NCBI RefSeq assembly: GCF_025947345.1
Contig: NZ_CP110011.1
Location: 496,001 to 560,000, forward strand
Reading direction: 5' to 3'
Length of the DNA: 64,000 nt
From: Flavobacterium sp. N502536
GTDB taxonomy: Bacteria > Bacteroidota > Bacteroidia > Flavobacteriales > Flavobacteriaceae
Below, one piece after another: positions 18,102-26,858 of this stretch (positions are counted from its first letter, which is position 1; every line of letters begins with the position of its first letter). A program made the position numbers and the translations under genes. The notes beneath the pieces were generated by a model. The model was not told the origin of the DNA. It made no database searches and saw nothing but the letters and a program-made list of their open reading frames with translations.

Positions 18102-18134
18102 AAACCCGACAGGTTTTTAAAACCTGTCGGGTTT
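18102..18134. repeat. AAACCTGTCGGGTTT palindrome, possible terminator
   Basis: A 15-bp perfect stem (18102-18116 with 18120-18134) and a 3-nt loop, 25 bases after the transporter stop. A related hairpin with A/G variation lies at 37052-37076, so it is a dispersed palindrome that may also serve as a terminator. Confidence 0.75.
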
Positions 18135-18205
18135 ACTTAATTTACTGTTTCTTTAAAGATAAATCCCTTATTATTTTTCGTAGCTTTATTACACATATCC
18201 AAAAA

Positions 18206-18979
18206 ATGAACAAAATATATTTTAAGATTTTAATTTGCTTATTATTAATAAGTTGCTCGAATAGTAAAAAAACAAGCTCTCAAATATCAAATAATACCTA
18301 TCCCGTTAAACTTGATACCTTAGAGTTATTCGACAAATCCAGAAATCGTAAAATTCCTGTTGCCATTTTTTCCCCAAAAACAGACTCAAAAATTAATAAG
18401 CAGCAGCTAATAATTTTTAGTCATGGATACGGAGAGAATAAAGGCGGAGACAATATGATCTATTCCTATTTAACAGAAAATTTAGCTTCAAAAGGATATT
18501 ATGTTATTAGTATTCAGCATGAATTACCTTCTGACGACCTTTTGGCAATGGAAGGAGATTTTAAAGTTACAAGAAAACCAAACTGGGAAAGAGGTACTGA
18601 TAACATTCTTTATGTTTTAAATCAGTTTAAAACCATAAAGCCAGAATTAGATTTTAAACATTTAACACTAATTGGTCATTCGAATGGTGGAGATATGACA
18701 GCTTTATTTGCAAGTAAATACCCTAAATTGGTTTATAAAATAATAACGATGGACAATCGAAGAATGCCTCTTCCAAGAGTTAACCACCCAACAGTATATA
18801 CGTTACGCTCCAAAAACTATTCTGCAGACGAGGGTGTATTACCAACTGAACAAGAACAACAAAAATACGGAATAACAGTTCAGTTAACCCCTATCAACCA
18901 TAGTGACATGGACAATGATGCAACAATCGAAGAACGTAAAATAGTAAATACATATATTGAAAAGTATTTAAGCGAATAG
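18206..18979 (+). CDS. alpha/beta-hydrolase lipoprotein
   Basis: 257 residues. The lipoprotein signal ends LLISC17. The hydrolase core is IIFSHGYGENKGGD (oxyanion region, about 69-82), nucleophile S159 in LIGHSNGGDM, and a late NHSDMDND with a likely catalytic His. It resembles chlorophyllase- or platelet-activating-factor-acetylhydrolase-like small esterases. It is anchored in the inner or outer membrane facing the periplasm. The substrate is unknown. No operon partner is evident. Confidence 0.82.
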   Translation: MNKIYFKILICLLLISCSNSKKTSSQISNNTYPVKLDTLELFDKSRNRKIPVAIFSPKTDSKINKQQLIIFSHGYGENKGGDNMIYSYLTENLASKGYYVISIQHELPSDDLLAMEGDFKVTRKPNWERGTDNILYVLNQFKTIKPELDFKHLTLIGHSNGGDMTALFASKYPKLVYKIITMDNRRMPLPRVNHPTVYTLRSKNYSADEGVLPTEQEQQKYGITVQLTPINHSDMDNDATIEERKIVNTYIEKYLSE

Positions 18980-19058
18980 CCGATTTATTTGATCTTAATT
19001 TATAGTTTCCTTAAAGACAAATTCATTAATTTTCCAATTACAAGTTAATACCCAAAAG

Positions 19059-19580
19059 ATGAGCCAAATAACAGAAAATTTAATTTTAAGAAAAGCGGAT
19101 ATTTCTGAAGTACCACAAATATGGAATATCCTGCAAGATGCTATTGAACAAAGACGTCTGGACGGAAGTACACAATGGCAGGACGGTTATCCTAATGAGC
19201 TAACCATTCATACCGATATCGAAAACGATCACGGATATGTACTTACAGAAAACAACATTATCTTAGCTTACGCTGCGATTCTTTTTGACAAAGAACCGGC
19301 TTACGAAGACATCGAAGGCCAATGGCTCACGGATGGTGATTATACTGCCGTACATAGGGTAGCCGTATCGAAGCTGGCAAAAGGCAAAGGCATTGCTACA
19401 AAACTGTTTGAAAAAATAGAAGGTTTATCCATCGAACATAACATATACAGTATAAAGGTAGATACGAATTTTGATAATATTCCGATGCTCAAAATTTTAG
19501 ACAGACTAAAATACACCTATTGTGGTGAAGTTTTTTTCAGAGGAGGCGCAAGAAAGGCCTATGAAAAAAAATTAGCATAA
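19059..19580 (+). CDS. GNAT family N-acetyltransferase
   Basis: 173 residues. The N-terminal ILRKADISEVPQIWNILQDAIEQRR and the acetyl-CoA-binding AVHRVAVSKLAKGKGIATKLFEKIE (about 111-135) are typical GNAT motifs, with KGKGIA as the pyrophosphate loop. The C-terminal YCGEVFFRGGARKAYEK strand completes the fold. The substrate is unknown. The gene is followed by 1.2 kb of repeats. Confidence 0.87.
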   Translation: MSQITENLILRKADISEVPQIWNILQDAIEQRRLDGSTQWQDGYPNELTIHTDIENDHGYVLTENNIILAYAAILFDKEPAYEDIEGQWLTDGDYTAVHRVAVSKLAKGKGIATKLFEKIEGLSIEHNIYSIKVDTNFDNIPMLKILDRLKYTYCGEVFFRGGARKAYEKKLA

Positions 19581-19650
19581 AGACACAGTTTTAAAAATCT
19601 GACGGGTGTTTTTTTTCACTGCGTTCTGAAAAAATGACAAATTTTATAGC

Positions 19651-20660
19651 AACGGGTTAGATTAATCTCAAAATAATATGGGCCGAGCCTACGGCTCTTT
19701 TTATTGTGATGTCTGTTTTTTACGACGGATTAAAATCCGTCGCTACAATTATGATTCGAGCCGATGGCTCTTTTGCGACGTTAACGCTTTATTTCATAAA
19801 AATCGATTATGTAAAACCTATCCTATTTCTATTATTCTATTTGGTTTATATACATGAATTATGGTTCGTTAACAACAAAACAATCAAATAATTAAGTTCC
19901 CAAGAAACGACAAATTTTGTAACAACGAATTTTAATCCGTCGCTACAATATGATTCGAGCCGGTAGCTCTTTTGCAACGTTAACACTTTATTTCATAAAA
20001 ATCGATTATGTAAAACCTACCCTATTTCTATTATTCTATTTGGTTTTTATGCATGAATTATGGTTCGTTAACAACAAAAACAATCGAATAATTAAGTTCC
20101 GAAGGAACGACAAATTTTGTAACAGCGGATTTTAATCCGTTGAAAATAAAACATCTTCAAAACAAGTTCCAGAGGAACGATACATTTCACAACAATTTTA
20201 AACCGCGACAATGATTCCCGTTTCTTTTTGAATCAAAAACCCATACATACTATCTCTTAAATCATTTCTTTGTTTATTACATCTAACCCGTTAAATTAAT
20301 CCTGAAAACAATATGGGCCGAGCCTACGGCTCTTTTTATTGTGATGTCTATTTTTTACGACGGATTAAAATCCGTCGCTACAATTATGATTCGAGCCGAT
20401 GGCTCTTTTGCGACGTTAACGCTTTATTTCATAAAAATCGATTATGTAAAACCTACCCTATTTCTATTATTCTATTTGGTTTATATGCATGAATTATGGT
20501 CGATTAACAACAAAAACAATCGAATAAGTAAGTTCCGAAGGAACGACAAATTTTGTAACAATGGATTTTAATCCGTTGAAAATAAAACGTCTTCAGAATA
20601 AGTTCCAGCGGAACGATACATTTCACAACAATTTTAAACCACCACAATGATCCCCCTTTC
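19651..20660. repeat. cluster of modular hairpin repeats with three long copies
   Basis: The 19581-20822 gap holds no credible gene. A unit of about 190 bp occurs at about 19752-19943, 19951-20141 and 20388-20579, and a larger segment from 19675 recurs at 20310. Each copy is built from short palindromes with 2- to 3-nt loops: GAGCC-N3-GGCTC, ACGGATT-AA-AATCCGT and GTTCC-N3-GGAAC, in conserved order. The same modules recur at 43063-43107 and 46795-47160. Three near-identical 60-76 codon ORFs here are translations of the repeat. Confidence 0.85.
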
Positions 20661-20822
20661 TTTTTGAATCAAAAATCCATGTACGATGTGTTAAACCGTT
20701 TTTTAATTCCCCCCAAACAGGTTAAACTTAAATAATCGGTTCACTTTGCTTCCAATTCATTTAGTTTCATTAAGTTTATAATACAAGATCTAATCTTACA
20801 AAAACAAATAAACTGATGTCCT

Positions 20823-22400
20823 ATGAAACGCCCGGAGCAATTGACGAAATTAAAAAGCACTGAAAAGTGGGATGTGATTATAATTGGCGGAGGGGCAAGC
20901 GGTCTTGGAACTGCTCTTGACGCCGCAAGCAGAGGATACAAAACGATCTTGCTTGAAGCGGTAGATTTTGCAAAAGGAACTTCAAGCAGAAGTACCAAAT
21001 TAGTTCATGGTGGCGTTCGCTATTTGGAGCAAGGCAATATTCACTTAGTGAGAGAAGCCTTAAAAGAGAGAGGTTTGATGGCCAAAAATGCTGGTCATCT
21101 AGTTAAAAACCAATCTTTTGTAATCCCTAATTACAACTGGTGGGGCGGTTACTTTTATACGATAGGATTAACCATTTATGATTTACTCGCAGGACGTTTA
21201 AGCTTAGGATCTTCAAAATATATTTCAAAGAAAAAAACAATTGAAATGCTTCCTACCGTCGAAGAAAAAGGGTTGGTAAGTGGTGTTATTTACCACGACG
21301 GGCAATTTGACGATTCACGCATGGCCATAAACATTGCTCAAACAGCCATAGAAAAAGGAGCTTGCGTTTTAAATTATTTCAAGGTTGTAAACTTACTAAA
21401 AGACGATACCAATCAAATTATTGGCGTTGAAGCCATAGACCATGAAACAGGTCACAAGTATGACATAAAAGGCTCGGCAATTATTAACGCTACCGGGGTT
21501 TTTACAAATGCCATCATGAAACTAAACGACACGGTTTACAAGAAATATATCGTTCCGAGTCAGGGGATTCATCTCGTATTTGACAAATCCTTTCTGCCGG
21601 GTGAGCAAGCCCTTATGATTCCAAAAACCAGTGACGGACGAGTTTTATTTGCAGTACCCTGGCATAACACAATTGTAGTAGGAACAACTGATACCTTAAT
21701 TAGAAAACACAGTCTTGAACCTATTGCGCTCGAAAGTGAAATCGAATTTGTTTTGGAGACTGCTCAACGCTTTCTGGCAAAAAAACCTACGAGAGCAGAT
21801 GTTTTATCTGTATTCGCAGGTTTACGTCCTTTGGCAGCTCCCGAAGAAGAAGGAAAAAGTACCAAAGAAGTTTCGCGAAGTCATAAAATTATTGTGTCGG
21901 AAACTGGCTTAATAACAATTACGGGAGGAAAATGGACTACTTACAGAAAAATTGCCGAAGATATCATCGATAAAGCGATCAGAATAGGAAAATTACCTAA
22001 AAAAGCCTGTACTACAGAGCATCTTCCCATCCATGGAAATCAGGCTACTACAGATTTAAACAGAATGAATCATTTGTATATTTATGGTTCTGATATTCCT
22101 AAAATACTCGAACTGGAACAAAATGAACCTGAATTAAAAGAAAAACTGCATTCAGATCACGAATTTATAATGGCCGAGGTAGCCTGGGCTATTCGGTATG
22201 AAATGGCCAGAACCGTCGACGACGTTTTAGCAAGACGGGTTCGATTATTATTCTTAGATGCCCGTGCTGCCATTCAATCATCTGAAAAAGTAGCACGATT
22301 GCTCGCAAAAGAACTGGGACATGACGAAGCCTGGATAAACAAAGAAATCTCAAACTTCAAAGGAATAGCCAGAGGTTTTCTTTTAAAAGAATTTCAATAG
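20823..22400 (+). CDS. glpD: aerobic glycerol-3-phosphate dehydrogenase (FAD)
   Basis: 525 residues. The FAD-binding Rossmann motif is IIGGGASGLGTALDAASRG (about 20-38), followed by RSTKLVHGGVRYLEQGN, the GlpD signature. FAGLRPL (about 336-342) and ITGGKWTTYRKIAED (about 365-380) are also family hallmarks. It oxidises glycerol 3-phosphate to dihydroxyacetone phosphate and feeds electrons to quinone at the inner membrane. It is the first gene of glpD-glpK-glpF, 29 bases before glpK. No regulator gene is in the cluster. Confidence 0.96.
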   Translation: MKRPEQLTKLKSTEKWDVIIIGGGASGLGTALDAASRGYKTILLEAVDFAKGTSSRSTKLVHGGVRYLEQGNIHLVREALKERGLMAKNAGHLVKNQSFVIPNYNWWGGYFYTIGLTIYDLLAGRLSLGSSKYISKKKTIEMLPTVEEKGLVSGVIYHDGQFDDSRMAINIAQTAIEKGACVLNYFKVVNLLKDDTNQIIGVEAIDHETGHKYDIKGSAIINATGVFTNAIMKLNDTVYKKYIVPSQGIHLVFDKSFLPGEQALMIPKTSDGRVLFAVPWHNTIVVGTTDTLIRKHSLEPIALESEIEFVLETAQRFLAKKPTRADVLSVFAGLRPLAAPEEEGKSTKEVSRSHKIIVSETGLITITGGKWTTYRKIAEDIIDKAIRIGKLPKKACTTEHLPIHGNQATTDLNRMNHLYIYGSDIPKILELEQNEPELKEKLHSDHEFIMAEVAWAIRYEMARTVDDVLARRVRLLFLDARAAIQSSEKVARLLAKELGHDEAWINKEISNFKGIARGFLLKEFQ

Positions 22401-22429
22401 ACCTTTATTAACTTAAGAAAATACAAGTC

Positions 22430-23926
22430 ATGCAAAACAAACTAATTCTGGCACTTGATCAGGGAACAACTTCTTCCAGAGCTATAGTCTTTAATCATGG
22501 AGGAGAAATTGTAAGCATTTCTCAAAAAGCATTTAAACAGATTTTCCCAAAACCCGGATGGGTCGAACATAACCCAAACGAAATCTGGTCTTCTCAAATT
22601 AGTGTAGCTGCAGAAGCAATTGCTAAATTGGGGATATCGGGAAGGGAAATAGCCGCAATTGGAATAACCAATCAACGGGAAACTACTGTTGTTTGGGATC
22701 GGGAAACAAGCCAGCCTGTTTACAATGCCATTGTCTGGCAAGATCGCAGAACCGCTAAATATTGTGACGAATTAAAAGCACAAGGACATGCCGAAATGAT
22801 TCAGACCAAAACCGGATTAATTCTGGATGCTTATTTTTCAGGAACCAAAGTAAAATGGATCCTGGATAACGTTCCCGGAGCACGGAAAAAAGCAGAACAA
22901 GGAAAACTTTGTTTTGGAACTGTAGACACTTGGCTCATATGGAAACTGACCCGAGGTAAATTATTTATGACCGATGTTTCTAATGCCAGCAGAACTTTAT
23001 TATTCAACATCAACACTTTAGAATGGGACGATGAATTATTAGCCTTATTTGATATCCCGAGAGCCATGCTTCCTGAAGTAAAAGAAAGCAGCACCATTTA
23101 TGGCGAAAGCTCTACTACCCTGTTTTCATCAAAAATTCCTATTGCCGGTGTTGCAGGAGATCAGCAGGCGGCTCTTTTTGGTCAGTTATGTACCACCAAA
23201 GGAATGATAAAGAATACTTACGGAACAGGTTGTTTTGTATTGATGAATACAGGTGAAAAACCAATTCGTTCTGCCAACAATTTATTGACTACTATAGCCT
23301 GGAAAATTAATGGCAAAACAACCTATGCGCTGGAAGGAAGCGTTTTTGTTGGAGGCGCAGCTGTACAATGGTTAAGAGATGGCGCAAAAATGATTAACAA
23401 ATCAGAAGAAATAGAAACTCTGGCTGCCAGTGTCCCCGATAACGGAGGGGTTTACTTTGTTCCTGCACTAACTGGTTTAGGAGCTCCACACTGGGATCAA
23501 TATGCCAGAGGTGCGATCTTTGGAATAACCAGAGGAACTACCAGTGCGCACATCGCCAGGGCCACTTTAGAAGGAATTGCTTATCAGGTAAACGATCTGC
23601 TAAAAGCTATGGAAGCAGATTTTGGAGGAAAAGGAAAAGAATTAAAAGTAGATGGAGGTGCTGCTACCAATAATCTGCTCATGCAATTTCAAGCAGACAT
23701 TTATGGAAAAACGGTTACCAGACCAAAAACGCTCGAAACAACAGCTTTAGGTGCAGCTTATTTGGCAGGACTTGCTGTAGGATACTGGTCGGGTCTTGAT
23801 GATTTGAAAGAACAATGGTCTATAGATCGTGTATTTTCTCCAAAAATGCCAAAACAAGAAGTCAATAAACTGGTTAAAAACTGGAATAAGGCCATTGGCC
23901 GCGCCTCAGACTGGATCGAAGAATAA
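22430..23926 (+). CDS. glpK: glycerol kinase
   Basis: 498 residues, the normal length. The ATP-binding DQGTTSSR is at 10-17. The FGGY-family signatures are [11 protein letters not shown] (about 140) and [18 protein letters not shown] (about 340-357). It phosphorylates imported glycerol to glycerol 3-phosphate using ATP. It lies between glpD and glpF, completing glycerol uptake and use in one transcript. Confidence 0.97.
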   Translation: MQNKLILALDQGTTSSRAIVFNHGGEIVSISQKAFKQIFPKPGWVEHNPNEIWSSQISVAAEAIAKLGISGREIAAIGITNQRETTVVWDRETSQPVYNAIVWQDRRTAKYCDELKAQGHAEMIQTKTGLILDAYFSGTKVKWILDNVPGARKKAEQGKLCFGTVDTWLIWKLTRGKLFMTDVSNASRTLLFNINTLEWDDELLALFDIPRAMLPEVKESSTIYGESSTTLFSSKIPIAGVAGDQQAALFGQLCTTKGMIKNTYGTGCFVLMNTGEKPIRSANNLLTTIAWKINGKTTYALEGSVFVGGAAVQWLRDGAKMINKSEEIETLAASVPDNGGVYFVPALTGLGAPHWDQYARGAIFGITRGTTSAHIARATLEGIAYQVNDLLKAMEADFGGKGKELKVDGGAATNNLLMQFQADIYGKTVTRPKTLETTALGAAYLAGLAVGYWSGLDDLKEQWSIDRVFSPKMPKQEVNKLVKNWNKAIGRASDWIEE

Positions 23927-23948
23927 AACAATTTAAACAAAGCAGTAT

Positions 23949-24680
23949 ATGACACCTTTTACAGCAGAAATTTTAGGTACTATGATAATGATCTTATTGG
24001 GTAATGGCGTCGTAGCAAACGTCGTACTGAAAGATACAAAAGGAAACAATTCGGGTTGGATTGTAATTACTACAGCCTGGGCATTTGCCGTTTTTACAGG
24101 CGTACTTGTTGCAGGACCTGTTAGCGGGGCACATTTAAATCCTATTGTTACACTTGCTTTGGCTCTTATCGGAAAATTCAATTGGAACTTAGTCCCTGCC
24201 TATATACTTGCCCAAGTAATTGGAGCCATGTTGGGTGCCTTTTTTGTATGGCTATCGCACAAAGATCATTTTGCGGCAACTGAAGATGAAAATGCCAAAT
24301 TTGCCTGTTTCGCTACATCGCCGGCCATCAAAAATAATTTATCGAACCTAATAAGCGAGATCATTGCAACTTTTGTCCTGATCTTCTCCATTTTTTATAT
24401 TGCCGGACCTCACCTGCAAATAGCCACAGATCCAAAAGCAACACTAGGTTTAGGAACCATTGGCGCACTTCCTGTCGCCATAGTCGTATGGGCAATAGGC
24501 CTGTCATTAGGAGGTACAACTGGTTACGCCATTAATCCCGCAAGAGATCTTGGACCAAGAATCGTACACGCCATCCTTCCTATAAAAGGAAGCAGCAATT
24601 GGAGTTATGCCTGGATTCCAATTATCGGGCCCATAATTGGAGCTAGTTTAGCCGCATTGTTGTACCTAATACTTAACTAA
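23949..24680 (+). CDS. glpF: glycerol facilitator, MIP/aquaporin family
   Basis: 243 residues with six membrane segments. The first half-helix motif reads N64-P65-I66 (GAHLNPIVT) instead of NPA; the second is canonical N196-P-A198 followed by R199 and D200 (NPARDLGPR). The D after R is typical of glycerol facilitators rather than water channels. It lies 22 bases after glpK. Glycerol conduction is inferred from the operon and the second NPARD motif; the first-motif change is noted in the findings. Confidence 0.92.
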   Translation: MTPFTAEILGTMIMILLGNGVVANVVLKDTKGNNSGWIVITTAWAFAVFTGVLVAGPVSGAHLNPIVTLALALIGKFNWNLVPAYILAQVIGAMLGAFFVWLSHKDHFAATEDENAKFACFATSPAIKNNLSNLISEIIATFVLIFSIFYIAGPHLQIATDPKATLGLGTIGALPVAIVVWAIGLSLGGTTGYAINPARDLGPRIVHAILPIKGSSNWSYAWIPIIGPIIGASLAALLYLILN

Positions 24681-24895
24681 CTTCGTCTATTTTAATCTAA
24701 ATGATATGAGGTTAGGTAAAACTGTCGGGGCTGAATTCTGATCTAAGAAACAGATAATTCCAGTTTTAAAAAATCATTAAACTTTAGAAAATCAATTTTT
24801 CAAATAAAATTTATAGTATTTTTACAGTAACTCTACAGGGTTTGTATAACTAGAAAACGCATGTTATTTCAATTAACAAAAATTTAACATAACTG

Positions 24896-24939
24896 TTGTA
24901 TATACAAATATTAAAAGTTATACATTTGTATATACAAAT
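24896..24939 (+). promoter_or_regulatory. twin palindromic MarR operators over the promoter
   Basis: TTGTATATACAA (24896-24907, perfect 12-bp palindrome) and ATTTGTATATACAAAT (24924-24939, perfect 16-bp palindrome) lie 28 bases apart. The -7 box TACATTTG (24921-24928) overlaps the second, and a TTG (24896-24898) in the first could be the -33 element. Binding would block polymerase, implying autorepression of the MarR-nitroreductase-yceI genes. Confidence 0.7.
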
Positions 24940-24954
24940 TATACACTTACGACT

Positions 24955-25416
24955 ATGACAATTGAAGAGGTTATAAAAAGTACAGTTAAGATGGATAATG
25001 CGAAAAAAGTTATCTTGAATATCATGTACACGCAAAACGTAATTCAGGATCATTTCAACGAGTTGATAAAACCCTATGATCTGTCCGGAGAACAATATAA
25101 TGTACTTCGCATATTAAGAGGACAAAAAGGAAACCCTGCTAATATGTGTGTGATACAGGAGCGTATGCTGGCCAAAACAAGTAACACAACCCGTTTAGTA
25201 GACAAACTGTTATTAAAAGATTTTGTTACCCGAAATGTTTGTCCAGGAAATCGACGTAAAATTGAAGTTTTAATCACCCAAAAGGGATTAGACGTATTGA
25301 AAGAATTAGATCCGAAAGTAGATGAACACGAGCGTTTGTTTGCTGAGAATATAAGTGCCGAAGAATTAGAATTATTAAATCAATTATTAGAAAAATACAG
25401 AACCCAACAAAATTAA
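24955..25416 (+). CDS. MarR family transcriptional regulator
   Basis: 153 residues. The winged helix is visible as LSGEQYNVLRILRGQKGNPANMCVIQERMLAKTSNTTRLVDKLLLKD (about 43-89), followed by the wing FVTRNVCPGNRRKIEVLITQKG. Terminal helices form the dimer. The nitroreductase gene starts 4 bases after its stop and yceI follows, so all three are likely one operon. Twin palindromes over its own promoter suggest autorepression relieved by a small ligand or an oxidant. The single Cys in VCPGNRR might act as a sensor, which is speculative. Confidence 0.92.
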   Translation: MTIEEVIKSTVKMDNAKKVILNIMYTQNVIQDHFNELIKPYDLSGEQYNVLRILRGQKGNPANMCVIQERMLAKTSNTTRLVDKLLLKDFVTRNVCPGNRRKIEVLITQKGLDVLKELDPKVDEHERLFAENISAEELELLNQLLEKYRTQQN

Positions 25417-25420
25417 AATT

Positions 25421-26053
25421 ATGAGTACATTATTAGACAATCTAAATTGGAGATATGCTACAAAGAAATTTGATGCAACAAAAAAAATATCTTCTCAAGA
25501 TTTAAACACTTTAAAAGAAGCCGTTAGATTAAGTGCTTCTTCATACGGATTACAACCTTACAAAGTGATTGTTGTAGAAAATCCGGAAATAAGAGAAAAA
25601 TTAAAAGCTGCCGCTTACGGGCAAACACAAATTACAGACGCTTCTCAACTTTTTATTTTTGCTAACGACTTAAACCTTGGAGCAGATTCTGTTGACGATT
25701 ATATCAATACAATCAGCGAAACAAGAGGTGTTCCTGCTGATGCTTTGGCCGGATTCAGTGACATGATGAAAGGAACTATTGCTAATTTATCTGTTGAAGC
25801 TAAAAACATCTGGACAGCGAAACAAACTTATATCGCTTTAGGAACCTTATTAACTGCAGCATCTGAATTAAAAATTGATGCTACTCCGATGGAAGGATTT
25901 AATGCTGCTGCATTTAATGAAATCTTAGGTTTTGACAAATTAGGTTTAAACGCTTCTGTTATTGCAACAGTAGGTTACAGACATGATGAGGACGAAACTC
26001 AACACTACAAAAAAGTTAGAAAATCACACGAGAATTTATTTATCACTATATAA
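25421..26053 (+). CDS. NAD(P)H-dependent nitroreductase family oxidoreductase
   Basis: 210 residues. The FMN-binding nitroreductase fold is indicated by LNWRYATKKFD at the start (the RRATK-like phosphate contact), VRLSASSYGLQPYKVIVVEN, and the late IDATPMEGFNAAAFNEILG, where PMEGF is diagnostic of the NfsB-like group. It reduces quinones, nitroaromatics or similar electrophiles with NAD(P)H. It is directly coupled to the MarR gene, which suggests induction by such compounds. Confidence 0.93.
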   Translation: MSTLLDNLNWRYATKKFDATKKISSQDLNTLKEAVRLSASSYGLQPYKVIVVENPEIREKLKAAAYGQTQITDASQLFIFANDLNLGADSVDDYINTISETRGVPADALAGFSDMMKGTIANLSVEAKNIWTAKQTYIALGTLLTAASELKIDATPMEGFNAAAFNEILGFDKLGLNASVIATVGYRHDEDETQHYKKVRKSHENLFITI

Positions 26054-26084
26054 TTATTATTAATCCAAAATCAATTTTAACAAA

Positions 26085-26651
26085 ATGAAAAATTTAAAGA
26101 CAATTGCAATAGCATTATTCGTAGCAGTAGCTAGCGTTTCAGTAAACGCACAAACTAAAAAAATCGACGTAAAAGCAAGTACGATTAAATGGGTAGGTAA
26201 AAAAGTAACCGGAGAACACTCAGGAACAGTAAACTTCAAAGAAGGAGCTGTAGTTTTCAAAGGAAAAAAATTAACAGGTGGTAGCTTTACTGTGGATATG
26301 ACTTCATTAACAGCAACAGACATTACCGGAGAATACCAAGGAAAATTAAACGGGCACTTAAAAGCTGACGATTTCTTTGGAACAGAGAAATTCCCAACTG
26401 CAAAATTAGTTTTCAAAACTATCGGAGCAAAATCTACTGATGTTTACACAGTAACTGCTGATTTAACGATTAAAGGAATTACAAAACCTGTAACTTTTGA
26501 TATCACTGTAAGCGGAAATACTGCTACAACTGCATTAAAAGTAGACAGAACTAAATACGGTATCAAATACAACTCTGGTAACTTCTTCGAAAACTTAGGA
26601 GACAAAACCATTAATGACGATTTCGAATTGACTGTAGCTTTAAAATTCTAA
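26085..26651 (+). CDS. YceI family periplasmic protein
   Basis: 188 residues with a signal peptide ending VNAQ (residue 22). The lipocalin-like YceI domain follows: STIKWVGKKVTGEHSGTVNFKEG, GGSFTVDMTSLTATD, HLKADDFFGTEKFPTAKLVF and a late LKVDRTKYGIKYNSG. The YceI fold binds isoprenoid or amide-like lipids in the periplasm. It is the third gene of the MarR operon and is closed by a terminator, so it probably acts in the same stress response as the reductase. Confidence 0.93.
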   Translation: MKNLKTIAIALFVAVASVSVNAQTKKIDVKASTIKWVGKKVTGEHSGTVNFKEGAVVFKGKKLTGGSFTVDMTSLTATDITGEYQGKLNGHLKADDFFGTEKFPTAKLVFKTIGAKSTDVYTVTADLTIKGITKPVTFDITVSGNTATTALKVDRTKYGIKYNSGNFFENLGDKTINDDFELTVALKF

Positions 26652-26687
26652 TCGCAGAAAAAACAGCAATTCTTAATATTATAAGAA

Positions 26688-26718
26688 AAACCCCAATAGT
26701 TTAAGACTATTGGGGTTT
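26688..26718. terminator. intrinsic terminator after yceI
   Basis: A 12-bp perfect stem (AAACCCCAATAG 26688-26699, complement 26707-26718) with a 7-nt loop and a T-rich tail, ending the MarR operon. Confidence 0.85.
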
Positions 26719-26809
26719 ATTTTTACATTATTTTCAAAAAAATAACATTCTTAATACTCCCCTAACGCTTTCGTAATACCATTCAAGACTTTGATTAACA
26801 TTGGCCCTC

Positions 26810-26817
26810 TACTTTTG
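26810..26817 (+). promoter_or_regulatory. -7 box of the gene at 26859
   Basis: TACTTTTG, an exact consensus match, with a TTTG at 26790-26793 as a possible -33 element (16-nt spacer, slightly short). Confidence 0.5.
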
Positions 26818-26858
26818 AACTTATTAAAAATCAAAAACTAGAAATCAAAATCATAGTT

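Noticed and set aside
19706..20571. Three near-identical short ORFs (60-76 codons) that look like a small membrane protein family
   Set aside because: They are readings of the repeat copies. Differences between copies are mostly amino-acid changing (V/I, I/T, I/M, F/S) and the frame runs through the hairpin modules, so there is no sign of selection on protein.
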